From assembly GCF_001708185.1 (NCBI RefSeq), contig NZ_MDDN01000006.1:1-64000 (forward strand): DNA of 64,000 nt, in the 5' to 3' direction. A program made the translations under genes and the position numbers. The DNA is from Lysinibacillus xylanilyticus (lineage in GTDB: Bacteria > Bacillota > Bacilli > Bacillales_A > Planococcaceae). Below the pieces are notes generated by a model, which did not search any database, had not been told where the DNA came from, and saw nothing but the letters and a program-made list of their open reading frames with translations. Shown here one piece after another: positions 8,555-17,505 of this stretch (the first letter of the stretch is position 1; each line of letters opens with the position of its first letter).

Positions 8555-9286
8555 TTATTTCCAATTGAAACCTTTTTTCGCTAAAAAATCTGTAATATGA
8601 GGACGGCGCTGTTCGATTAAAAAGTCGGCCATTTGCTTTGTCCAGTTATCAATTTTTCGATTCGATGAGCGATTATTGTAGTATGTTTCCATTGTGTCAT
8701 TGTAAGCAGGTAAAAGCTCTTCGTATTTTTCTGCATTGTATTCATTTTCATGTAATACTGCTGCAACTGGTAAACGAGGTTTTACTTCGTTGCGACGAGC
8801 AGGAACTCCGATTGTTAAGCCGAATAGTGGGAATACATAATCAGGTAGATTGAATAATTCGCTTATTTCCTCAGGCTTATTACGCACGCCGCCAATATAA
8901 CAAATACCATATCCCATAGATTCTACCGCAATGACAAAGTTTTGAGCGAATAATGATACATCAGCTACACCAACAAGAACATTTTCTGCTGAATCCGCTA
9001 CAATGTCTACACCTTCTAATTTACCTGCCATTTGAAGACGTTTGAAATCTACACAGAAGACAAAGGCACCGCCAGAAGTTTCGTATTGACGAGGATTACC
9101 AGAGAGTAAACCTAATTTTTCCTTTTTCTCTTCATCTGTTACCCAAATAACACTATAAGCTTGTACAAAATGTGATGTAGCAGCCATTTGTGCAGTAGCA
9201 ATTAATTCTTCAATAATTTCTTTAGAAATTTGATTTCCATCATAAATACGAACCGAAGAGTGGTTACGTAACAATTGTTTAACCAT
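8555..9286 (-). CDS. nfsA: NfsA-type NADPH-dependent FMN nitroreductase
   Basis: A 243-residue flavoprotein of the oxygen-insensitive nitroreductase family (NfsA/FRP group). N-terminal LLRNHSSVRIYDG is the FMN-phosphate-binding RSxRxY-type motif. AQMAATSHFVQAYSVIWV, the central GVADVSLFAQNFVIAVESMG helix, YGICYIGGVRN and the GLTIGVPAR segment are all typical. The C-terminal arm (residues ~195-243) is the NfsA-specific extension. Length is normal. ATG follows AAGGAGAT by ten bases. It reduces nitroaromatics, quinones or flavins with NADPH in the cytosol; the physiological substrate is unknown. It is monocistronic. Confidence 0.9.
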   Translation of the reverse strand: MVKQLLRNHSSVRIYDGNQISKEIIEELIATAQMAATSHFVQAYSVIWVTDEEKKEKLGLLSGNPRQYETSGGAFVFCVDFKRLQMAGKLEGVDIVADSAENVLVGVADVSLFAQNFVIAVESMGYGICYIGGVRNKPEEISELFNLPDYVFPLFGLTIGVPARRNEVKPRLPVAAVLHENEYNAEKYEELLPAYNDTMETYYNNRSSNRKIDNWTKQMADFLIEQRRPHITDFLAKKGFNWK

Positions 9287-9571
9287 CTAAAAGAATCTCC
9301 TTTTCCCCTTATATAACAAGAGCATATCACGCTTTTTTAAATAAATCGAATTTATGCGAGCTTACCATTATTTTTGTATAGTATTAAAATGCATTAAATT
9401 TCTCGTAAAATTAAATATATTGGTTAATATAGATTAAAAATTCTCAATAGTATAGAATTGTTTGTGCGGCGGTTTATTTGGTTTATACCCCAATAAATGG
9501 ATTTTTATGCCGGAAAAATTGAGCTAAATAATCTAGTTGAACAAAAATAAAGTGGGATGGAGGAATAAGGG

Positions 9572-11092
9572 ATGGAAGAAAAGTTAGCGAAAAAGCTTCG
9601 TAATGAACAGCTACGGAGCAAGGTTGTAACAGCAGAAGAAGCAGCATCTTGGATTGAGGATGGTATGGTACTTGGGATGAGCGGATTTACACGTGCTGGT
9701 GACGTTAAAGTGGTCCCACTGGCACTTGTGGAAAAAGCCAAAAAAGAGAGCTTCCAGGTAGATGTATATACAGGTGCATCGCTTGGGCCAGAAGTTGACC
9801 AATACTTAGCAGAAGCTGGCGTTATTCGCAAACGCGGACCTTTCCAAGCGGATGCCGGTATTCGTAATAAAATCAACAGCGGTGAAATCACATTCGTTGA
9901 TGCGCACCTGTCACATAATGCGGAACTAGTACGTCAAGGCATTATTGGTCCTATTGATTTTGCAATTATTGAAGCGACTGCTATTACAGAAGACGGCTTA
10001 CTAATTCCTACAACTTCAGTTGGTAACTCTCCGATTTTTGTGCAAGAGGCAAACCAAATAATCATAGAGTTGAACATAGCTCAGCTTGATGCATTAGAGG
10101 GTGTGCACGATATTTTTGTGCCAGGACCACAGGGGAAACGTGATCCAATTCAATTACAAGATGTATCGGATCGACTTGGCACAATTGGTATTCCACTAGA
10201 CTTAGATAAAGTAAAAGGTATTGTGATTTCAGATATTTTAGATGCACCATCAACAATCGTTCCTGCTGATGAAGAAACAGATATTATGGCCAATCATTTA
10301 TTAAACTTCCTACGTGAAGAAATTAAAGTAGGCCGTTTAACGAATAGTTTACGACCAATCCAATCAGGAGTAGGTTCAGTAGCAAATGCTGTATTATTTG
10401 GCTTTAAAGACTCTGAGTTTGAGAACTTGGAAATATATTCGGAAGTACTACAAGATGCGGTATTTGAATTAATAGATGCAGGTAAGGTAAACTTTGCATC
10501 TGCTACTTCTATTACTCTTTCCGAGGCAGTTGGAAACCGAGTGTATAGTAATTTCGAAAAATATACTGATAAATTAGTATTACGCCCGCAAGAAATTTCT
10601 AACCAACCAGAAATTATTCGCCGACTCGGGTTAATTTCTGTTAATACAGCGCTTGAAGTAGATATTTACGGGAATGTGAATTCTACGCATGTTTCTGGCA
10701 CAAAGATGATGAATGGAATCGGCGGTTCTGGAGACTTTGCGCGTAATGCACGATTAGGTATTTTCGTCACAAAATCTTATGCGAAAGGCGGAAATATTTC
10801 TAGTATCGTCCCAATGGTATCGCATGTGGACCATACGGAGCATGATGTAGACGTAATCGTAACAGAGCAGGGAGTAGCAGATTTGCGAGGGCTTGCACCA
10901 AAAGAACGGGTTGCACTCATTATCGATAACTGTGCACATCCGGAATATCGTGAGCAATTACGGAAGTATTTTAACGATGCTAACGAAGCAACAGGTGGGC
11001 ACCATACGCCACACAATCTAGAAAAAGCACTTTCATGGCATGTCAATTACGCAAAAAACGGGACGATGAAGGACCCTGCATTATCGAAATAA
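9572..11092 (+). CDS. Acetyl-CoA hydrolase / succinyl-CoA:acetate CoA-transferase family
   Basis: A 506-residue two-domain CoA transferase of the Cat1/AarC family. The predicted catalytic glutamate is E291 in YSEVLQD. The C-terminal half has GNVNSTHVSG, GGSGDFARNARLG and VTEQGVADLRGL, all signatures of this group. Length matches AarC-type enzymes (~500). These proteins move CoA between acetate and succinate, or hydrolyse acetyl-CoA; sequence alone does not separate the two. ATG at 9572 lies ~11 bases after GGAGGAA. The gene stands alone with a terminator behind it and probably serves acetate overflow or short-chain acid metabolism. Confidence 0.92.
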   Translation: MEEKLAKKLRNEQLRSKVVTAEEAASWIEDGMVLGMSGFTRAGDVKVVPLALVEKAKKESFQVDVYTGASLGPEVDQYLAEAGVIRKRGPFQADAGIRNKINSGEITFVDAHLSHNAELVRQGIIGPIDFAIIEATAITEDGLLIPTTSVGNSPIFVQEANQIIIELNIAQLDALEGVHDIFVPGPQGKRDPIQLQDVSDRLGTIGIPLDLDKVKGIVISDILDAPSTIVPADEETDIMANHLLNFLREEIKVGRLTNSLRPIQSGVGSVANAVLFGFKDSEFENLEIYSEVLQDAVFELIDAGKVNFASATSITLSEAVGNRVYSNFEKYTDKLVLRPQEISNQPEIIRRLGLISVNTALEVDIYGNVNSTHVSGTKMMNGIGGSGDFARNARLGIFVTKSYAKGGNISSIVPMVSHVDHTEHDVDVIVTEQGVADLRGLAPKERVALIIDNCAHPEYREQLRKYFNDANEATGGHHTPHNLEKALSWHVNYAKNGTMKDPALSK

Positions 11093-11101
11093 TAAAATGA
11101 A

Positions 11102-11147
11102 GAAAGCCTTGAAGGACAGTTGACTTGTTCCTTTAAGGCTTTTAGTT
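11102..11147 (+). terminator. Intrinsic terminator
   Basis: AAAGCCTTGAAGGA (11103-11116) pairs with TCCTTTAAGGCTTTT (11129-11143). It closes the CoA-transferase gene. Confidence 0.8.
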
Positions 11148-11164
11148 GTTAAGAAGTATTGCGC

Positions 11165-11285
11165 GAAAAGCTAGGGACAAGCAAGGTCTCTGAGTGATCG
11201 GGTGGGGCCCCGAAGTAATCAGGAGAGCCGGCAAAGTGATCGTTTAAGACCCAGCCCGTAGCGGAAATCAAAGCCTTCTAATCGG
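11165..11285. repeat. Probable degenerate copy of a dispersed intergenic repeat
   Basis: GC-rich for the region, with CCCAGCCCGTAGCGGAAATC near 11256, resembling the CCCAGTCGGAACGGAAATC end seen near 17345 and 25297. The rest of this stretch does not align by eye, so it is called with low confidence. Confidence 0.35.
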
Positions 11286-11304
11286 GATGGATAAAAATGG
11301 TTAA

Positions 11305-11949
11305 TCAACACACTTGTTTTTTCTTTTTCTTAAATGCAGAAGTCACTTTAGGCTCAGTTCCCTGAATTAATCTCTTTATATTTTCAATATGCAAAATGAT
11401 TGCTATTGCAAAAAGTAGTAGGGCTATAATCGTTGGACCTACTCCAGGAATCCATAAATATGTTGCTGTACAAAAAACAAGATAAAATTCAAGTACACCG
11501 ACAATTAAATAATTCGTCGCGAAAGATAAAATAACAAATAAAATGAGTGCAAATAAACCAATCTCCCAATCAACTGCTAGTAGGATCCCTATGATTGATG
11601 CAGTTCCTTTGCCGCCATTGAAGCCCATATGAAATGGAAAATTGTGACCTAGGATGACACCGGCAGCTATGATATAGGTTAAGAGCCAAACTTGTACTTC
11701 TGTTAAATTTGTTGCATCTGCTAGATAGAAATGGGCACCTATAATAGCTGCTACACCTTTACCGATATCGATAAGGGCGACTAATACGCCGTATTTCCAT
11801 CCAAGGGAAAGTGTTGCATTGGAAGCACCAGCATTTCCATGACCAGCCTTTTTTAGATCGACCCCGGATAAGAACTGCGCGACTTTAGAGCCGTGAATAC
11901 AGCCAATTAAATAACCAACAAGTAGAAAAATAATAACGGCTTTTACCAT
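11305..11949 (-). CDS. PlsY-like glycerol-3-phosphate acyltransferase paralogue
   Basis: A 214-residue polytopic membrane protein with about five helices and a Lys-rich C-terminus (KKKKK). Three PlsY signature regions are recognisable: GVDLKKAGHGNAGASNA (usual form DxRxxGSGNxGATN), ALIDIGKG, and LGHNFPFHMGFNGGKGTA. PlsY transfers acyl groups from acyl-phosphate to glycerol-3-phosphate in the first step of phospholipid synthesis. Here the first motif is altered: the usual Arg is Lys and GSGN is GHGN. It may therefore be a diverged paralogue rather than the housekeeping enzyme. ATG follows AGGAGGA. It is monocistronic, divergent from the S-box/metY unit. Confidence 0.85.
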   Translation of the reverse strand: MVKAVIIFLLVGYLIGCIHGSKVAQFLSGVDLKKAGHGNAGASNATLSLGWKYGVLVALIDIGKGVAAIIGAHFYLADATNLTEVQVWLLTYIIAAGVILGHNFPFHMGFNGGKGTASIIGILLAVDWEIGLFALILFVILSFATNYLIVGVLEFYLVFCTATYLWIPGVGPTIIALLLFAIAIILHIENIKRLIQGTEPKVTSAFKKKKKQVC

Positions 11950-12045
11950 AAAACTCCTCCTTTCTAAATAAATACTAAAATAGTGTATGCGTTCGTAATA
12001 CGTTCAGAAGCAGACAGAAGTTTCGGAAAAAATAAAATTTTAGTG

Positions 12046-12074
12046 TTGACAGAAAAAAAGTCTATGTTTATACT
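12046..12074 (+). promoter_or_regulatory. Sigma-A promoter of the S-box/metY unit
   Basis: TTGACA (12046-12051), 17-bp spacer, TATACT (12069-12074). Near-consensus, about 30 bp upstream of the riboswitch. Confidence 0.85.
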
Positions 12075-12104
12075 GTGTAACAACGATGGAAATTGAATCT
12101 CATA

Positions 12105-12272
12105 CTCTTATCAAGAGCGGCGGAGGGATAGGCCCTATGATGCCCGGCAACCAGTAAGTGACGAACTTGCTAAGGTGCTAATTCCTACAGATTCTTACTT
12201 GGATCTGGCAGATAAGGGGAGGAAAACTTGCAACCGCAACCCTCTTCTTAGCTGAAGAGGGTTTTTGTTTTC
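12105..12272 (+). promoter_or_regulatory. SAM-I (S-box) riboswitch with terminator
   Basis: The conserved S-box core is present: CTCTTATCAAGAG, then GGCGGAGGGATAGGCCC and GATGCCCGGCAACC, then the P3/P4 region and closing GATAAGGGGAGG. It ends in a terminator stem, AACCCTCTTC/GAAGAGGGTT (from 12238), with a T-rich tail. When S-adenosylmethionine binds, transcription stops before metY; when it is scarce, an antiterminator forms and metY is made. Confidence 0.97.
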
Positions 12273-12334
12273 TACTGAAAAATCCTCCTCATCTCCGGTG
12301 CCATCGTAAAAAAATAACCATTTGGAGGTATACA

Positions 12335-13636
12335 ATGACAAATTTTAAACCAGAAACATTGCTGTTACACGGTGGCCAAGAGCCAGACCCAGTAACAGGA
12401 TCTCGCACAGTACCCGTATATCGCTCAACGGCTTTCGTTTTTAAAGACACTGCTCATGCGCAACGTCTTTTTGCCTTAGAGGAGGCTGGCAATATTTACA
12501 CTCGTATTACAAACCCAACTGTAGATGTTTTTGAAAAACGCGTCGCTTTATTAGAGGGCGGTACAGCAGCAGTAGCACTTTCATCTGGTGCAGCAGCTAT
12601 CGCATTTTCCATTTTAAATCTTGCGGGTGCAGGTGATGAAATTGTCGCGGCGAGTTCTTTATATGGAGGTACTTATAATTTATTTGCCAATACACTACCA
12701 AACTACGGTATTAAAACAATTTTTGTAGACGAAACAAACCCTGAAAATTTCCGAGCAGCGATTACTGATAAAACAAAAGCGGTGTTCGCTGAAATTTATG
12801 GTAACCCAAGTTTAAAAGTGCTAGATATTGAAGCGGTAGCGAATATTGCACATGAAAACGGCTTGCCATTAATTATCGATAGTACATTTGCTTCACCATA
12901 TGGCTCTACACCAATTGACTTCGGTGCAGATATCGTCGTTCATTCTGCAACAAAATGGATTGGCGGACATGGTACAACTTTAGGTGGCGTTGTAGTAGAT
13001 GCAGGAAAGTTTGATTGGACTCGTGGGCGTTTCCCAGGCTTTACTGAGCCAGATGCTTCTTATCACGGTTTGCGTTATGGTATTGACACAGCAGAGGCTG
13101 CATTTGCCACAAAACTGCGTGTACAATTGCTACGCGACTTTGGACCAACGTTAAGTGCAGATGCAGCATTTAATTTATTACAAGGGTTAGAAACGCTTCA
13201 TTTGCGTATTCCTAAACACAATGAAAATGCATTGGCAGTAGCTGAATATTTACGTAACCACCCATCTGTGGAATATGTAAATTACAATGGCTTAGAAGAT
13301 TTCCCTACTCATGATTTAGCAAAAAAATATTTGAGAAATGGCTTCGGTTCAGTGCTTACATTCGGTATTAAAGGTGGACGTGAAGCAGGGCGTAAACTAA
13401 TTGATAGTGTGAAATTATTCTCGCACGTAGCAAATGTAGGGGATGCCAAATCATTAATTATCCATCCAGCATCTACTACACATCAGCAACTATCAGCTGA
13501 AGAGTTAATCCAAACTGGTGTAACCGAGTCGCTCATTCGCCTATCAATCGGTTTAGAGGCAGTAGAGGATATCATTGCAGATTTAGAACAAGCTATTGAA
13601 CAAGTAACAGCTTCTCAACAAACAATAGAGGCTTAA
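12335..13636 (+). CDS. metY: O-acetylhomoserine aminocarboxypropyltransferase (sulfhydrylase)
   Basis: A 433-residue PLP enzyme that makes homocysteine from O-acetylhomoserine and sulfide in methionine synthesis. FKPETLLLHGGQEPDPVTGS and VPVYRSTAF at the N-terminus are typical of MetY. The PLP lysine is K207 in HSATKWIGGHGT. The YGSTPIDFGADIVVHSATKW stretch and the long insert around GRFPGFTEPDASYHGL separate it from the shorter cystathionine-type enzymes (~380). Length fits MetY (~430). ATG follows TGGAGGT by seven bases. The upstream S-box shows that expression responds to SAM. Confidence 0.95.
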   Translation: MTNFKPETLLLHGGQEPDPVTGSRTVPVYRSTAFVFKDTAHAQRLFALEEAGNIYTRITNPTVDVFEKRVALLEGGTAAVALSSGAAAIAFSILNLAGAGDEIVAASSLYGGTYNLFANTLPNYGIKTIFVDETNPENFRAAITDKTKAVFAEIYGNPSLKVLDIEAVANIAHENGLPLIIDSTFASPYGSTPIDFGADIVVHSATKWIGGHGTTLGGVVVDAGKFDWTRGRFPGFTEPDASYHGLRYGIDTAEAAFATKLRVQLLRDFGPTLSADAAFNLLQGLETLHLRIPKHNENALAVAEYLRNHPSVEYVNYNGLEDFPTHDLAKKYLRNGFGSVLTFGIKGGREAGRKLIDSVKLFSHVANVGDAKSLIIHPASTTHQQLSAEELIQTGVTESLIRLSIGLEAVEDIIADLEQAIEQVTASQQTIEA

Positions 13637-13953
13637 TAAAAATTGGCTAATGTTGTAGCGTTTACGTATTGTCTCATTTGATGGGCCTCATTCGGTAATA
13701 CGTAAAACGTTGCTGCATCAACCACTTACCCCATTCGGTAAGTAATCCGAAAGTATGTACAAATAATTCCTAGTATTTATATAAGTATTATTGACTTATT
13801 TAAATCCTTGTATTATACTAGGGAATAACTTAAGCGTTCGAAAGGCTACCAACCTAGAACAAAATTGTTTTTCATAAGTATTCTCCACTTTTGAATATTA
13901 GCGTAGCCAGTAGCTACTCTGATCTAAAAACTGATGATAAAGGAGTGTTTTAA
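13637..13953 (+). promoter_or_regulatory. Intergenic: two hairpins, then promoter and ~130-nt leader of next gene
   Basis: After metY there is a hairpin with arms TTTACGTATT/AATACGTAAA (13661-13670 and 13697-13706) and a second one, ACTTACC/GGTAAGT (13724-13743). Neither has a T run. Next is a near-perfect sigma-A promoter, TTGACT (13791-13796), 17 bp, TATACT (13814-13819). That leaves an untranslated leader of about 130 nt before the ATG at 13954. The leader has complementary segments (GGCTACC near 13843 and GTAGCC near 13904) but no riboswitch class I recognise. Confidence 0.6.
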
Positions 13954-14340
13954 ATGGGAAATGTTTATAGTGCGCAAAACATGGCATCTTATCTTATTTA
14001 TGAACTAAATGAAAATCATGTGTTTGTGAACAACATGGCCATTCAAAACATACTTGCGTCAGTTGAAAACAAATGGATACAGACATTTGGACATTCTGCT
14101 TTTAATGAATTCGTTTATGCTAAAGAGGAAGGCTATATAGTAGAAGAGGTCTTCGAAGCATATGAAATATATGGTGCAAGTCACATTCCTGTACCTGCGA
14201 CAGAGTATTACTTAAAATACGGTACATTCCAATTAGTTGAACGTACGTATGCAATACCAAACTTTACACAAGAAGAAATTGAACTTGTACAACAGACTTT
14301 ATCAACATATCGTTATCAAATGCTATCAGAAGCTAGTTAA
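13954..14340 (+). CDS. Hypothetical protein, possibly Panacea (DUF4065)-like
   Basis: A 128-residue soluble protein without signal peptide. The middle segment, IVEEVFEAYEIYGASHIPVP, resembles the conserved GPVVPEVYxxYKxYG-type motif of Panacea (DUF4065/SocA) proteins. The N-terminus (AQNMASYLIYEL, then MAIQNILASVENKW) is placed like the start of that domain. This is a motif-level resemblance only. ATG is preceded by AAAGGAG at good spacing. No toxin-like partner ORF is adjacent, so a toxin-antitoxin reading is unsupported. The long leader and strong promoter suggest that it is well expressed. Confidence 0.6.
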   Translation: MGNVYSAQNMASYLIYELNENHVFVNNMAIQNILASVENKWIQTFGHSAFNEFVYAKEEGYIVEEVFEAYEIYGASHIPVPATEYYLKYGTFQLVERTYAIPNFTQEEIELVQQTLSTYRYQMLSEAS

Positions 14341-14358
14341 TTCTCCCTCATATATTTC

Positions 14359-14396
14359 GGCTCATTCTCTGCTGCTACAGGGAATGAGCTTTTTAA
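14359..14396 (+). terminator. Intrinsic terminator
   Basis: GCTCATTC (14360-14367) pairs with GAATGAGC (14382-14389), followed by TTTTTAATT. Confidence 0.85.
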
Positions 14397-14971
14397 TTAG
14401 ATTTGATAAGTGGGAGAGAGATAGATTAACTGACCTGAAAAAATTTTTTATTGGTATCTTTTAAAGGAACAATTTTTATGAACGTTTAAGCATACATATA
14501 TAATAGAAGAAAGACTTTCGTTTTCTTTAGAAAAAACCGTCAATATTTGTACAAATATTATAGAACAACTAAAGAAACGTATAATAAAGGGAATGAAACC
14601 GATTTCTTCTGCACGTCTAGAGAAAACAAATGTCCTCTCTAGAAAGATTTTTCTTGTGCATTGTATGTATTTGCGTTACAATTTTTCTAAGTTGAATTTT
14701 GAATTATTTGAATTTGTGTGTGTTGCACAGATTTATTATCTACATTCAGTAAAGGGTTTGTGTAGCGAAAGTGAAATGATAGTTAAAGAAGACTTTCGCA
14801 AATGGCGAGAGCGAAATGCCATGACTCTAAATCTGCTGAACTGAAGTTAGAAACATTGCAAACTGGCCTACGATGTACAGTCTGCGCACAATTCAAAATC
14901 TGTACGAATTAAGCTAAGGCGTAATTAAATTTAATGAAACTGCGGAATGTAAGTTGGAGGGAATAACAAGA
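14397..14971. other. Intergenic region before homoserine dehydrogenase
   Basis: About 575 bp without a supported gene. A frame at 14593-14844 has no good ribosome binding site and odd composition. Near 14898 the sequence GCGCACAATTCAAAATCTG recurs in related form near 50311 (GCACAATTCAAAATCCGG) and 50787, so this is part of a dispersed repeat family. No T-box or other methionine/threonine-type leader was recognised. Confidence 0.5.
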
Positions 14972-15958
14972 ATGGCAACTATAAAGGCAGCGATCCTAGG
15001 ATTTGGAACGGTAGGTCAAGGAATTTACCATATATTAAACGAAAAGCGTGAAGAGCTTAAACATAAATTAGGAATTGAGTTAGAAGTAGCAAAAATTTTA
15101 GTGACAGATGCTAGCCGTGAACGTGTACCAGGCACAGCGCATTTAATGACAACTAGTATGGATGACGTTTTAGCAGAGCCAGGTATGCAGGTTGTATTTG
15201 AAGCGATTGTCAATGAGGAGCCAGCATTTACTTATTTAAAACGTGCTGTAGAGCATAAATGCCATGTCATTACAGCTAACAAAGTGATGTTCGCGAAAAG
15301 AGGCTTAGAGCTACAGGATCTTGCAAAAGAGAATGGTGTATTTGTCGGCTTTGAGGCAACAACAGCTGGTGGTGTGCCTGTTATTAAAACGATGAAAAAT
15401 ATTTTACTAGTCAATGATGTTAGTCGTATTCAAGGAGTTTTAAATGGCACATGCAATTATATTCTAACAAAAATGCGTGCACAGGGCTGGTCGTTCGAAA
15501 CAGCTTTAAAAGAGGCGCAAAATTTAGGGTATGCAGAGGCAGATCCATATAATGATATCTCAGGCCAGGATGCCTTTAAGAAATTAATGATTTTAAGCGC
15601 ACTAGCATTTGGAGAGCAGCCAGATTGGGCTGATGTAGAAGTGATCGGGATTGATAGCATTTCAGCCGAGCAAGTGAAAGAAGCGTGTGAAAAAGGCTTA
15701 CGCTATCGTCATGTTGCAGAGGTTGAGAAGTTGGCGGATGGTACAGTAGTAGCAAAGGTTGGCCCACAATTAGTTGATAAAGAACATCCACTTTATCCGG
15801 TGGATGACGTGAATAATGCTGTAGCGTTGGATACAAATTATATTGGCACATTAACATTAGTAGGGCCTGGCGCAGGTATGTATCCAACAGCTAGTGTAAT
15901 GGTTGAGGATTATGCAGAAATTATTGGTAAACGAGCTGGGTTTGTCGTAACAATATAA
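14972..15958 (+). CDS. hom: Homoserine dehydrogenase (no ACT domain)
   Basis: A 328-residue NAD(P)-dependent enzyme converting aspartate semialdehyde to homoserine, feeding threonine and methionine synthesis. N-terminal ILGFGTVGQGIY is the Rossmann motif. VITANKVMFAKRG, GVLNGTCNYILT and GYAEADPYNDISGQDAFKK are the catalytic-domain signatures, with the active-site Asp and Lys in the last. It is shorter than Bacillus Hom (~430) because the C-terminal ACT regulatory domain is missing, so threonine feedback control is probably absent. The ATG at 14972 is preferred (GGAGGG nine bases upstream) over an in-frame TTG at 14954. Confidence 0.93.
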   Translation: MATIKAAILGFGTVGQGIYHILNEKREELKHKLGIELEVAKILVTDASRERVPGTAHLMTTSMDDVLAEPGMQVVFEAIVNEEPAFTYLKRAVEHKCHVITANKVMFAKRGLELQDLAKENGVFVGFEATTAGGVPVIKTMKNILLVNDVSRIQGVLNGTCNYILTKMRAQGWSFETALKEAQNLGYAEADPYNDISGQDAFKKLMILSALAFGEQPDWADVEVIGIDSISAEQVKEACEKGLRYRHVAEVEKLADGTVVAKVGPQLVDKEHPLYPVDDVNNAVALDTNYIGTLTLVGPGAGMYPTASVMVEDYAEIIGKRAGFVVTI

Positions 15959-16004
15959 CGGGCAAGAGTTAACTGTGTCCGCCTGATTTTAACTAAAATA
16001 ATAT

Positions 16005-16056
16005 AAATGCCTAACATTCACAATATCAAATTGTTTGAATGCTAGGCATTTTTTAA
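16005..16056. terminator. Bidirectional terminator
   Basis: AATGCCTAACATTCACAA (from 16006) pairs with TTGTTTGAATGCTAGGCATT (16031-16050), then T-rich sequence. It lies between the convergent homoserine dehydrogenase and small HTH genes. Confidence 0.85.
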
Positions 16057-16283
16057 TCCTCATCTTTAACATCAATATCCTCTGGAATGGGTGTATTACG
16101 CCAAATTTCGATTTCCTCCTTTATCAGTTCTAGTTGATTAAAATAAGTACTGAATTGCCCGCTATTAATCAGTATTTGATCTCCATCATAAACAGAACGG
16201 ATGCGTCCCTCATAGACCAAACGCAGTACTTGATCCTCAGGCATACTAAGATCTATAGCTGTTTCTTCAATGGTTTTATACAT
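16053..16283 (-). CDS. Small excisionase-type HTH protein
   Basis: A 76-residue protein starting MYKTIEETAIDLSMPEDQV, which matches the first helices of an excisionase/MerR-type helix-turn-helix (TIEETA...LSM..DQVLRLV.EGRIRSVYDGDQILI). The C-terminal third is acidic (IPEDIDVKDED). The family is common in Bacillaceae chromosomes outside mobile elements; the target is unknown. ATG is preceded by AAAGGAGCG. It is a monocistronic housekeeping-like gene, and no integrase is near it. Confidence 0.75.
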   Translation of the reverse strand: MYKTIEETAIDLSMPEDQVLRLVYEGRIRSVYDGDQILINSGQFSTYFNQLELIKEEIEIWRNTPIPEDIDVKDED

Positions 16284-16439
16284 AATTTTCGCTCCTTTTG
16301 TTGTTTATATTATAACGTCCCTTGCAAAGAAAGCATACTGTGGCTAATGTAAGAAAAAGAAATATGTTAATTGTTTGATTTTGGATAAATCTGTATTATT
16401 AATGTTAATGAGTGGTAAGGTCAAAGGGGGCAAAAAAGG

Positions 16440-17294
16440 ATGTATCCATTTTTCGTACTACTAGCGGCAATATTGTGGGGGATGACAGGAACCGCACAAA
16501 CATTCTTAGATGATGGAGTATCCCCGATAGCGGTAGCAACAGCTCGCTCTGCAATTGGTGGCGGACTATTATTAGCTATGGTCATTTTGCTACGTAAAAT
16601 TAACTTTCGTAAATGGTCGTGGAAATGGACAATTTTAGCTGCTGCGAGCATTGCGTTATTCCAAGGTCTTTTTTTCACATCAATACGTCTAACAGGTGTA
16701 GCTATTGGAACAGTTGCAACGATTGGCAGTGCTCCTATGTTTTCAGGCGTTTTAGAATGGATACTATGGAAAACTCGACCGACAAAGGTGTGGGGCATAG
16801 CAACAATTATGGCAATACTCGGCTGCATTTTATTATTCGTTAATAATGGGGAAGGGGCTGTTCATATGGGAGGGATCGGACTAGCTCTTTGGGCAGGTTT
16901 CTCCTTCGCCATGTACACAAATATTAGTAAAAAGCTTATGACACAAGAGGAGGCACTTCCAGCAGTAGCGATGACATTTTCAATTTGTGCGTTATTTTTG
17001 CTTCCTTTCTCAATCAGTAGTGGTTTTAGCTGGTTAGCTGTCGCACACAATCTATGGACGATGCTGTTCATGGGAATAATGTGTACAAGCATAGCCTATT
17101 TATTGTTTTTAAAAGGTCTTCAGAAAATTACTTCATCGACGGCTGTAACACTATCACTAGCAGAGCCGTTGACAGCAGCTATACTTGGGGTCTTTTTAGT
17201 CGGAGAATATTTAAGTGTGACTTCCTGGATTGGTGTAGCAATGTTATTAGGTGGCATTGTTGTACTGACATTCGGAGGACGAAAAAAGATTTGA
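16440..17294 (+). CDS. EamA-family (DMT superfamily) transporter
   Basis: A 284-residue inner-membrane protein with ten predicted helices and two EamA repeats (residues ~1-135 and ~145-280). LLAAILWGMTGTAQTFL at the start and LSLAEPLTAAILGVFLVGEYL near the end are typical of RhaT/YdcZ-like carboxylate or metabolite exporters. Substrate cannot be told from sequence. ATG follows AAAGGGGGC by eight bases. It is a single gene. A separate, decayed member of the same family lies at 44576-45256. Confidence 0.9.
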   Translation: MYPFFVLLAAILWGMTGTAQTFLDDGVSPIAVATARSAIGGGLLLAMVILLRKINFRKWSWKWTILAAASIALFQGLFFTSIRLTGVAIGTVATIGSAPMFSGVLEWILWKTRPTKVWGIATIMAILGCILLFVNNGEGAVHMGGIGLALWAGFSFAMYTNISKKLMTQEEALPAVAMTFSICALFLLPFSISSGFSWLAVAHNLWTMLFMGIMCTSIAYLLFLKGLQKITSSTAVTLSLAEPLTAAILGVFLVGEYLSVTSWIGVAMLLGGIVVLTFGGRKKI

Positions 17295-17334
17295 GAACAA
17301 GTCTTACACTATTTTTGTATGCGTGCCCCTAGAA

Positions 17335-17400
17335 AAAGCACCCAGTCGAAACGGAAATCAACCCCACGTTATGGTGATGAGCCAAATGGTGTTAACTAAT
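17335..17400 (+). repeat. Fragment of dispersed intergenic repeat
   Basis: GCACCCAGTCGAAACGGAAA and the following CCACGTTATGG match the end of the larger element near 25297-25330 (GCGCCCAGTCGGAACGGAAA, CCACACGTTATGG). Only about 60 bp are present. Confidence 0.65.
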
Positions 17401-17505
17401 ACATTTGATAGGATTCATTAAAACCTTAAGAATTTCTTCATTTTTATAATAACTGGTTTTTAAGATTTAACAGGTACACTATTATTTGAGAGCGAGGTGC
17501 ATATC

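Noticed and set aside
14593..14844. 83-codon frame upstream of homoserine dehydrogenase, and a possible T-box leader
   Set aside because: No start signals for the frame, and neither the T-box sequence nor specifier structure is present.
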